DNA of 14,598 bases from Actinomycetota bacterium (GTDB lineage Bacteria > Actinomycetota > Actinomycetes > Nanopelagicales > Nanopelagicaceae): contig WLED01000018.1 in assembly GCA_009704445.1 (NCBI GenBank), positions 1 to 14,598 on the forward strand. Reading direction: 5' to 3'. The translations under genes and the position numbers were made by a program. The notes under the pieces are model-generated. The model was not told the DNA's origin, made no database searches, and saw nothing but the letters and a program-made list of their open reading frames with translations. Within the stretch, counting starts at the first letter, position 1, and every line of letters starts with the position of its first letter. Shown here piece after piece: positions 1 through 6,111 of this stretch.

Positions 1-177
1 AGTGAAAGTCTCGCGAACGCCATCTCCTTGACGACGGATGACAATTCCTTGGAAAACCTGAAGACGGCTCTTGTTACCTTCGATAACGCGAACATGAATC
101 TTGAGCTCATCCCCAGCGCGAAACTGTGGGATGTCTTTGCGCAGCGAGGCTGCATCTACTGCATCAAGAATGTTCAT
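1..177 (-). CDS. rplS: 50S ribosomal protein L19, N-terminal part (cut by window edge)
   Basis: The reverse strand from the ATG at 177 reads MNILDAVDAASLRKDIPQFR and continues with a RAGDELKIHVRV segment and an SRLQVFQGIVIRRQG segment, which are characteristic of bacterial L19. L19 is a large-subunit protein at the interface with the 30S subunit. Only the first 59 codons are present; the family is usually about 115 residues, so the C-terminal half lies beyond the left edge. The start is supported by a Shine-Dalgarno AAAGGA at 186-191, 8 nt before the ATG. It lies downstream of the inositol-phosphatase gene on the same strand with a 107-nt gap, long enough for its own promoter, though I see no convincing -35/-10 pair there. 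Confidence 0.95.
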   Translation of the reverse strand, partial: MNILDAVDAASLRKDIPQFRAGDELKIHVRVIEGNKSRLQVFQGIVIRRQGDGVRETFT

Positions 178-185
178 ATTTTCGA

Positions 186-191
186 TCCTTT
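186..191 (-). promoter_or_regulatory. Shine-Dalgarno of rplS
   Basis: AAAGGA on the reverse strand, 8 nt upstream of the rplS ATG. It fixes the rplS start and contrasts with several genes in this window that lack any ribosome-binding site. Confidence 0.8.
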
Positions 192-284
192 TGTCATTTC
201 AATTAAGCACGCGCTTTGGCGGTGCAGATTGCGTATTGTGCCACAGACAGGGTTGTAAGCGTAAATCGAGCCTCAGGCCTGCAC

Positions 285-1049
285 TTACTCAGGAATTTGA
301 GCGTTTAACTGCTGATACAGGTGAGGACCTGCCGCCACGGTCAGATCAAGTCCGTGCCACTTGCGTGTACTAACTGTGGCCCCAGCCTCTTGAGCAATTA
401 GCTGGGCGGCAGCCAAATCCCACTCAAATAATCCTGTTTCAAAGTAACCATCAACTAAACCAGTCGCAACATGACATATGTCGGCAGCAGCAGAGCCTAT
501 TCGACGCAAATCTCGAATTTTTGGCAAAAGGACGTTAACGATTTTTAACTGCTCAATGCGATTTGATACATCATAGGCAAAGCCCGAAGAAATGAGTGCA
601 CGATTTAATTCAACAGGATCGTTACATGCAATCTTCACATTATTTAGAAATGCTCCGTTGCCTTTTGATGCATGCCATGTCGAATTAACGGTAGGTGAAT
701 GAACTACCCCGACCAAAGTTCCATTTGCATCTTTTGCAGCAATCGACACACACCAGCCTGGAAGACCATAGAAATAATTCACCGTTCCATCGACTGGATC
801 AATGACCCATGTAATTCCACTCTTAGAAGCCCGAGAAGCACCCTCTTCTCCAATAATTCCATCATCTGGTCTAGCCTTTAAAATCGCTTGAACAATTAAC
901 TTCTCACTTGCTAGGTCCATCTGTGTTGCAATATCTATGGCAGTTGATTTAGATGTTAAATCCCATGATGCTGGTCGATCCATCAACAAATCACCTGCAT
1001 CACGTGCGATTGTGAGTGCAAGATCTAACAAAGTCTTGGAATCTGTCAT
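285..1049 (-). CDS. Inositol monophosphatase family protein
   Basis: A 254-residue protein with the full signature of the Mg2+-dependent inositol monophosphatase / FBPase / SuhB superfamily: an AIDIATQMDLASEK segment (about 37-50), the metal ligand motif GEEG (67-70), the catalytic DPVDGT (84-89) followed by NYFYGLPGWCVSIA, and the C-terminal WD metal motif (210-211) before the AAAQLIAQEAGA helix. It probably hydrolyses inositol-1-phosphate or a related sugar monophosphate in the cytoplasm; in actinobacteria free inositol feeds phosphatidylinositol and mycothiol synthesis, but the substrate cannot be read from sequence. The reading frame stays open to 1211, but those 54 extra codons would overlap the divergent transporter and do not resemble the family. 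The ATG at 1049 gives the usual N-terminus, and a TACACT -10 element ends 6 nt before it, fitting a leaderless mRNA. Confidence 0.9.
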   Translation of the reverse strand: MTDSKTLLDLALTIARDAGDLLMDRPASWDLTSKSTAIDIATQMDLASEKLIVQAILKARPDDGIIGEEGASRASKSGITWVIDPVDGTVNYFYGLPGWCVSIAAKDANGTLVGVVHSPTVNSTWHASKGNGAFLNNVKIACNDPVELNRALISSGFAYDVSNRIEQLKIVNVLLPKIRDLRRIGSAAADICHVATGLVDGYFETGLFEWDLAAAQLIAQEAGATVSTRKWHGLDLTVAAGPHLYQQLNAQIPE

Positions 1050-1055
1050 GGTACG

Positions 1056-1061
1056 AGTGTA
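1056..1061 (-). promoter_or_regulatory. Candidate leaderless -10 element of the inositol phosphatase gene
   Basis: TACACT (TAnnnT) on the reverse strand, separated by 6 nt from the ATG at 1049, which puts the expected transcription start on the start codon. No Shine-Dalgarno is present. Inferred from pattern only; no clear -35 box. Confidence 0.5.
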
Positions 1062-1070
1062 ACCGCGGTC

Positions 1071-1076
1071 TAGACT
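1071..1076 (+). promoter_or_regulatory. Candidate leaderless -10 element of the MFS transporter gene
   Basis: TAGACT (TAnnnT) lies 7 nt before the ATG at 1084. It favours this ATG over the in-frame ATG at 1078, which would be only 1 nt from the hexamer. The same hexamer precedes the ABC-F gene at 7655. Confidence 0.5.
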
Positions 1077-1083
1077 AATGCCC

Positions 1084-2325
1084 ATGTTCACTGCATATTC
1101 GACCTTAATGCGCACACCTGGGGGTTTGAGATTTTCTATCCCAGGGGTTATTGCTCGAATGCCAATTTCAATGGACTCTCTTGCTCTGGTTTTTATCGTT
1201 GTCTCGGTCAATGGCTCTTACGCAATCGCAGGTGGACTAAGCGCTGCAGCATCTGTAGTCATGTCTATTGCAACTCCTGCTTGGTCTCGAGTGGCAGATC
1301 GCATTGGACAAAGTGCGATGTTAATCCGCATAGTGCCCTTAAAGATTGCAGGGCTTTGTATATTTACTTTTTTAGTTCTCAATCAGACTCCAACCTGGAC
1401 GTGGTTTGTGGCAATAATTTTTGCCGAAAGCTTTTCTGTCAATACAGGCGGTCTCGTTCGGCGCCGCTGGTTGCACATCTTGAGCCCAGATAAATCAACA
1501 ACTGCCGAAGATGAGAGCGATCGCCATATCGTAAACACGGCCTATTCATTTGAAGCTTTGATGGATGAGGTTGTTTTCATTGCAGGACCAATCATTGTTA
1601 CTGCGTGCGCAACCTCTATTGCACCGGCGGCTGGCATTATCGTCGGCATGCTGTTTATGGCCGTGGGTGTGCCACTTTTTGTGATGCAAAAATCTACTGA
1701 ACCACCCGCTACACCAAAAAGAATTGTTGATCCGCATCCAGCAGTGATTAGAAACAGACAAGTACAGGCGGTTGTTCTTCCCACCGTTTTATTGGGTGGA
1801 TTCTTTGGATCCATTGCAATCGTCACAGTTGCTTTTGTTCAAACCAGAGGCCAAGAAGACAAAGCGGGAATCTTACTTGCGATATGGGCATGCGGAAGCG
1901 CAGTTGCTGCAATTGGAGCTGGAGCGATTAAGTGGAAGATATCGAGTGCTGCACGCTTTTTAATCTTTTTGTTTGCACTCACACTCTTGTCAATTCCAAT
2001 GTTGTTTGTGCATTCTTTGTTCTGGCTTTCAGTTGCACTGTTCTTTAACGGATTTGCAGTTGCGCCACTTGTCATTAGTGCATACGGAGTTGCAGAAGCG
2101 GCAGTTCCGACAGAGCAAATTACTGAAACCTTGACCTGGGTCGTAGCCGGCATGCCATTAGGTGGTGCTATTGCCAGTGCGCTATCGGGCCTGGTCATTG
2201 ATGAATTTGGCGCAGATTTTGCATACTGGGTCCCCTTGGGATTTATGATCGCAGCTTGCTTAGCCACACTTCCGTACTTCAAGGTTTTTATGGCCCTCAT
2301 CGGCTACTCTCGTGCTCGTGACTGA
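1084..2325 (+). CDS. MFS transporter, substrate unknown
   Basis: A 413-residue, strongly hydrophobic protein with about twelve candidate membrane helices in two blocks, separated by a charged cytoplasmic loop (about 205-225, rich in K, P and R). Between helices 2 and 3 it has a WSRVADRIGQ stretch matching the major-facilitator loop motif (D-R-x-G). The N-terminal segment with RTPGGLRFSIPGVIARMPISM is typical of actinobacterial MFS proteins encoded near sepH. It is an inner-membrane secondary carrier or exporter; nothing in the sequence reveals the substrate. Two in-frame ATGs compete (1078 and 1084); I chose 1084 from the spacing to TAGACT. There is no Shine-Dalgarno. Its last 8 nt overlap the start of sepH, so the two genes are probably co-transcribed and translationally coupled. 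Confidence 0.85.
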   Translation: MFTAYSTLMRTPGGLRFSIPGVIARMPISMDSLALVFIVVSVNGSYAIAGGLSAAASVVMSIATPAWSRVADRIGQSAMLIRIVPLKIAGLCIFTFLVLNQTPTWTWFVAIIFAESFSVNTGGLVRRRWLHILSPDKSTTAEDESDRHIVNTAYSFEALMDEVVFIAGPIIVTACATSIAPAAGIIVGMLFMAVGVPLFVMQKSTEPPATPKRIVDPHPAVIRNRQVQAVVLPTVLLGGFFGSIAIVTVAFVQTRGQEDKAGILLAIWACGSAVAAIGAGAIKWKISSAARFLIFLFALTLLSIPMLFVHSLFWLSVALFFNGFAVAPLVISAYGVAEAAVPTEQITETLTWVVAGMPLGGAIASALSGLVIDEFGADFAYWVPLGFMIAACLATLPYFKVFMALIGYSRARD

Positions 2326-3166
2326 GTTACGACTTGATGGACGGACCGAGGATGGTCTCTATCTGTCTTTGCGTGATCAAGAAGGCGAGCAATACACCCT
2401 TCGCGTTAGTGACACTTTGCGCGCAACTGTAAATCAGCAAAGATTAAACTCGGTTCCAGATAATCCAGAACCAACAATTTCGATTAAAGAAATTCAAAGA
2501 TTGCTTCGAACTGGACAAACGAGTGAACAGATTTCTCGAGAGTACAACGTTTCGATAGAGAAAATTGAGCGCTTTGCAGGTCCAATTCTTTCTGAACGAA
2601 TCTACATAATTGACCAAGCTCAGCAAATAGTTGTACGAAAAGAAATTGATCGAGATCCCGTAACTTTAATTGCAACGATTACCTCGCGCCTTACTCCTCG
2701 TGGAATTGATGCATCAAGTTTGTCTTGGGATACATGGCGATTAGAAAACGGAATCTGGACAGTTGAGCTTCACTATCCACACACGGGCGGTATTGGGGTA
2801 GCCCAGTGGAGTTTTGATCCATTGCTACGCTCACTCGCCTCAATGGATGAGAATGCTCGCTGGATGATGGGTGATGATCCCTCTCCTCGTCAGATTTCAA
2901 AGCCAGGTCTAGTGGCCACTGATTCAACACACCCTTCAGAGCGTCGTAGCGCTGAGAATTACGGTGCCGCAACATTAGAAAAAGATCACTTTGATGACTT
3001 CGATGATGAAAAGTTTGAGGAAGAAAAGATTGCACCTCTTGTTCCACGGTTAGCAGTCATTCGCGAAGAGCCAGATGATGAAGCATCCCGTGACGGAATT
3101 ACTGCGCGAGCTAAAGTTCCAAGCTGGGATGAGATTATGTTTGGAATCAAACCCGAAGAAAAATAA
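2318..3166 (+). CDS. sepH: Septation protein SepH (DUF3071)
   Basis: A 282-residue protein matching the actinobacterial SepH family, which in Streptomyces and mycobacteria binds FtsZ and promotes its assembly at the septum. Visible features: the opening TELRLDGRTEDGLYLSLRD; a conserved helix-turn-helix-like segment (about 50-95) including EIQRLLRTGQTSEQISREYN and IERFAGPILSERIYIIDQAQ; a second conserved block with WDTWRLENGIWTVEL (about 142-156); then an acidic, probably disordered linker (about 195-255) and a conserved-looking C-terminal tail with VPSWDEIMFGIK. I chose the GTG at 2318, which gives the family's usual N-terminus; a GTG at 2312 would add two residues. The 8-nt overlap with the transporter's stop suggests translational coupling. 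It ends directly against the stop codon of the convergent phosphodiesterase gene. Confidence 0.92.
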   Translation: MTELRLDGRTEDGLYLSLRDQEGEQYTLRVSDTLRATVNQQRLNSVPDNPEPTISIKEIQRLLRTGQTSEQISREYNVSIEKIERFAGPILSERIYIIDQAQQIVVRKEIDRDPVTLIATITSRLTPRGIDASSLSWDTWRLENGIWTVELHYPHTGGIGVAQWSFDPLLRSLASMDENARWMMGDDPSPRQISKPGLVATDSTHPSERRSAENYGAATLEKDHFDDFDDEKFEEEKIAPLVPRLAVIREEPDDEASRDGITARAKVPSWDEIMFGIKPEEK

Positions 3167-3201
3167 TTAACTCAGCGTTGTTGTAAATAACCCAACCTGA
3201 G
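3158..3201 (-). terminator. Probable intrinsic terminator of the phosphodiesterase gene, inside coding sequence
   Basis: Positions 3171-3175 (CTCAG) pair with 3197-3201 (CTGAG), and 3177-3180 (GTTG) with 3193-3196 (CAAC), with one bulged C at 3176 and a 12-nt loop. Read on the reverse strand the stem is followed by a T-rich run at 3170-3158 (TTAATTATTTTTC). The stem is built from the last codons of the phosphodiesterase gene and the T-tract lies in the end of sepH. Confidence 0.55.
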
Positions 3202-4273
3202 ATTCAATCTGACTGTCACCGCCATGATGGCCCACCATTGAGCCTTCCTTTTCCGCTCGATCTGGATCAAGTAAAACGAGACCACCACGTGCAATCGCAA
3301 TAACTTCACCCATGCGCTCTACTGCATCTTGACTAACTTCTTGCCCAAAAATTCCACGGGCGATTGCATCTTCTCGAGTTAAAACCAATGCTTTTTCCTT
3401 CAAGAACTCATTCCAAATGTTGGCAACATCTTCCCTAGCATTTTTGCTATCACTGTCAAGATATATATGGCGCGCACGGGGCTCCCCTGCGATGACATTG
3501 ACGCCTTTGAGTAAAGGATTGCCCTGTCCAATGATTATCTTTTCTTCCACGTTAACCATACCGTGATCGGATGTGATCCAAATTCGAGTTCCCTTAGGAA
3601 CATCTTTCATTAACTGTTGAGCAAGTTGATCAATCAACGTAAGTGCTGCAAGCCATTTTGTGCTTCCTACACCATCACTGTGCCCGGCCGAATCCAAATC
3701 ATTAACATAGAGATAAACAAATGAAGGAGTTTTTTGTAGTGCAGATTTAGTTTCACTCACTAAATCGGCGGCAATATTTGCACCTTTGTATTGAGCCCCA
3801 CGAAACACTGCCCTAGTAAATCCAGAGTTTTCATACCGTTTTGCTGCAACATGAGTCACGTTAATTCCATGTTGGGCAGCTCTTTGAAAGAGAGTTTGAA
3901 CTGGCTGCCAATTTTCTGGATCAACACGTTCATCCCATTTGAGAGCGTTAAGTAACCGACCTCCGCTTCGTGGAACTTGAACTGTGTATCCCAGCATTCC
4001 ATGCGAACCTGGCATTACACCTGTAGTTAAAGTTGCAAGCGATGTAGCAGTAGTCGTTGGAAATGCAGTTTGTATAACACCGTGATTAATCATTCGCGAG
4101 ATTGTTGGCATGGCAGTTGAATACTTTTCAAGAACGTCTATCCCAAATCCATCAATTAGAAAAAGTAGTTCGCGCCCCATAGGAGAAACTCCTACATTTA
4201 ACTCATCCGCAGCGGTATCTAACCCAAGGGAAGAAAATATCGAAGGGGTTATTTGGGATAAATGCACGTGCAT
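3167..4273 (-). CDS. Type I phosphodiesterase / nucleotide pyrophosphatase family protein (alkaline phosphatase superfamily)
   Basis: A 368-residue protein with the two-metal core of the alkaline phosphatase superfamily, nucleotide pyrophosphatase/phosphodiesterase (NPP) branch. Likely ligands in order: D41 in FLIDGFG; the nucleophile threonine in FPTTTATSLATLTTG (71-85; T75 by alignment with NPP); D194 and H198 in DLDSAGH; D236 and H237 in ITSDHGM; and H350 in VGHHGG. It probably cleaves phosphodiester or pyrophosphate bonds in nucleotides; no signal peptide is evident, so it looks cytoplasmic. It abuts sepH tail to tail and diverges from psuG across 32 nt. The ATG at 4273 is only 2 nt from a GGGAAG sequence (4276-4281), whereas the GTG two codons later (4267) sits 8 nt from it, so the true start may be that GTG. 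The exact substrate is unknown. Confidence 0.85.
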   Translation of the reverse strand: MHVHLSQITPSIFSSLGLDTAADELNVGVSPMGRELLFLIDGFGIDVLEKYSTAMPTISRMINHGVIQTAFPTTTATSLATLTTGVMPGSHGMLGYTVQVPRSGGRLLNALKWDERVDPENWQPVQTLFQRAAQHGINVTHVAAKRYENSGFTRAVFRGAQYKGANIAADLVSETKSALQKTPSFVYLYVNDLDSAGHSDGVGSTKWLAALTLIDQLAQQLMKDVPKGTRIWITSDHGMVNVEEKIIIGQGNPLLKGVNVIAGEPRARHIYLDSDSKNAREDVANIWNEFLKEKALVLTREDAIARGIFGQEVSQDAVERMGEVIAIARGGLVLLDPDRAEKEGSMVGHHGGDSQIESQVGLFTTTLS

Positions 4274-4293
4274 ATCTTCCCACGAATGTGTAT

Positions 4294-4299
4294 TAGAGT
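4294..4299 (+). promoter_or_regulatory. Candidate leaderless -10 element of psuGK
   Basis: TAGAGT (TAnnnT) followed by 6 nt and the ATG at 4306. No Shine-Dalgarno. It supports the ATG over the upstream in-frame TTG at 4300, which would fall in the spacer. Confidence 0.5.
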
Positions 4300-4305
4300 T
4301 TGTCC

Positions 4306-5208
4306 ATGATCAACGCAATAAAGTATTCATCTGAAGTTGCCCAGGCTTTAAAAACAGGCAAACCGATTGTTGCGCTTGAATCTACAATTATTAGCCATGG
4401 TCTGCCGCGTCCTTCAAATCTTGACGTCGCTCTAGAGTGCGAATCTATAGTTAGAAATGGCGGAGCCGTTCCAGCAACAATCGCATTGCTAGATGGAAAG
4501 ATTCTCATTGGATTAGAGCCAAACGAGCTCGCAGCAATTGCCAATCGCGACGACATATCAAAAGCATCCATTAGAGATCTTGCAGTCATAATCTCGCAAA
4601 ATAAAAGCGCAGCTACCACCGTTGCAGCCACTGCACACATAGCTGCAGTTGCTGGAATTAAAGTATTTGCAACGGGCGGATTAGGTGGCGTTCACCGAGG
4701 CGCATCCGTTTCATTTGATGAGTCGGCAGATCTAACTGCTCTATCTCAACTAGATATGACAGTCGTTTGTGCTGGAGTAAAGTCAATTTTGGATGTTCAC
4801 GCAACTCTTGAAAGATTAGAAACATTATCAATTGGGCTAGTTGGATATCGAACCAACTCGTTTCCAGGATTTTATCTGACAGACTCTGGCTACACGCTAG
4901 AACATCGAGTTGACAGCGCTGCAGAGATTGCAAAGATAATCAAGGTTCGCACTGATATCGCAACGCAATTTAAATCATTAATAGTTGCAAATCCTGTCAA
5001 AGTTGAAATGCCCAAAGCTAGACATGATGAGATTCTTGCTAGCGGTTTAGCTCGCGCTCAACAGGACGGAATAGATGGCAAAGCGGTAACTCCGTATTTG
5101 CTAGAACACTTCCACAAGGCTTCAAATGGAGAATCGCTCAAGATAAATACGGAAATCATTAAATCCAACTGCGCACTTGCAGCAGAGATTGCAGTTGCGC
5201 TGATATGA
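4306..5208 (+). CDS. psuG: Pseudouridine-5'-phosphate glycosidase
   Basis: A 300-residue protein matching PsuG throughout (E. coli YeiN family, about 310 residues). PsuG breaks the C-C glycosidic bond of pseudouridine 5'-phosphate to give uracil and ribose 5-phosphate. Visible landmarks (numbered from the ATG): the glutamate in VALESTIISHGLP (E25), the lysine in DISKASIRDL (K86), the glycine-rich FATGGLGGVHRG (121-132), and VVCAGVKSILD, whose lysine (K159) matches the lysine that forms the covalent ribose intermediate in the E. coli enzyme. The C-terminal part has the expected NP segment and the TPYLLEHF motif. It overlaps psuK by 4 nt (ATGA), the classic coupled arrangement, so phosphorylation and cleavage of pseudouridine are made together. 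A TTG two codons upstream is an unlikely alternative start. Confidence 0.96.
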   Translation: MINAIKYSSEVAQALKTGKPIVALESTIISHGLPRPSNLDVALECESIVRNGGAVPATIALLDGKILIGLEPNELAAIANRDDISKASIRDLAVIISQNKSAATTVAATAHIAAVAGIKVFATGGLGGVHRGASVSFDESADLTALSQLDMTVVCAGVKSILDVHATLERLETLSIGLVGYRTNSFPGFYLTDSGYTLEHRVDSAAEIAKIIKVRTDIATQFKSLIVANPVKVEMPKARHDEILASGLARAQQDGIDGKAVTPYLLEHFHKASNGESLKINTEIIKSNCALAAEIAVALI

Positions 5209-6086
5209 GAAAAATTCTATGTATCGGCGACATCGCTCTTGATGTAATTTCGCAGTTGAAGGAGCCAATTAACTACGGCAATGACACAGCAAGTAAAATC
5301 TCAAGTCATCCGGGCGGTCAAGCGGCAAATGTTGCAACATGGATTACTCGAACAAACACCAAAGCCCATCTTGTAGCAAGGACCGGCAATGACCCGGTCG
5401 GATTTGCACTGATCTCAGATTTGGATAAATACGGTGTTGAGCACATGAATCTTATGCACTCCGGACGCCCAACTGGAGTCGTGGTTATCTTGGTTGACTC
5501 CAATGGTGAACGAACCATGTTTCCTGATAACGGCGCAAATGCTGATTTAGAGGTTACAGATCTTCCACCTCTTGATGATATCGACGGTGTTTATCTCAGC
5601 GGATATGCACTTCTAGATTTTCGTAGCCGTGAATCCGTGCTTGCAATGATTAAAAAAATTAAGTCGGCAGGTAAACCAATTTACTTTGATCCGACAACTA
5701 CAGGTGCTATGAAAATCGTATCCCGCGAAGAAGTTTTGTCGTGGGTATCTATGATGGATGGAATACTTTTAAACTCTGAAGAGGCCCTGTATCTAGCAGC
5801 TGAAACTGATGTGCAAACAGCTGAGAAGAAATTGACTCAATACACCCCATTAGTTGTAATCAAATTAGGGTCAAAGGGTGCGATGGGAATCAGCGCTAAT
5901 GGGTCGGCAAAAGTTTCTGCAGTTACAACTAATGTCGTTGATACCACTGGTGCAGGTGATTCATTTGCTGCTGGATTTATTCCAAAATGGCTTGAAACCG
6001 GTGACCTAACTCATGCACTTTCAGCAGGTGCAGCACTTGCAGCTAAGTGTGTTTCATCCGTTGGGGCGCGCCCTCCCCTGAATTAA
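5205..6086 (+). CDS. psuK: Pseudouridine kinase (PfkB family)
   Basis: A 293-residue ribokinase/PfkB-family sugar kinase. It shows the N-terminal ILCIGDIALDVI strand, the substrate-binding PGGQAANVA (36-44), the GNDPVG motif, and the C-terminal PfkB signature DTTGAGDSFAAGF (246-258) with catalytic base D252. Fold alone would fit ribokinase, fructokinase or adenosine kinase; the specific call comes from the 4-nt overlap with psuG, which needs pseudouridine 5'-phosphate as substrate. The inferred reaction is pseudouridine + ATP to pseudouridine 5'-phosphate + ADP, after which PsuG releases uracil and ribose 5-phosphate for salvage. Length is typical. It ends 25 nt before parC, so read-through into the topoisomerase gene is possible. 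Confidence 0.88.
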   Translation: MRKILCIGDIALDVISQLKEPINYGNDTASKISSHPGGQAANVATWITRTNTKAHLVARTGNDPVGFALISDLDKYGVEHMNLMHSGRPTGVVVILVDSNGERTMFPDNGANADLEVTDLPPLDDIDGVYLSGYALLDFRSRESVLAMIKKIKSAGKPIYFDPTTTGAMKIVSREEVLSWVSMMDGILLNSEEALYLAAETDVQTAEKKLTQYTPLVVIKLGSKGAMGISANGSAKVSAVTTNVVDTTGAGDSFAAGFIPKWLETGDLTHALSAGAALAAKCVSSVGARPPLN

Positions 6087-6111
6087 TCGACTATCTTGGC
6101 AGAATGCGCAC

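Noticed and set aside
178..284. GCCT-AGGC symmetry as a terminator after the inositol-phosphatase gene
   Set aside because: The arms leave a one-base loop and there is no T-run, so it cannot form a terminator hairpin; nothing else convincing is visible in this gap.
1050..1211. Upstream extension of the inositol-phosphatase reading frame (54 codons)
   Set aside because: It overlaps the divergent transporter's coding region, does not resemble the family N-terminus, and the ATG at 1049 has a well-placed -10 element.
1839..2300. 153-codon open frame on the minus strand
   Set aside because: Lies wholly within the MFS transporter on the opposite strand; no recognisable domain and no start signal.
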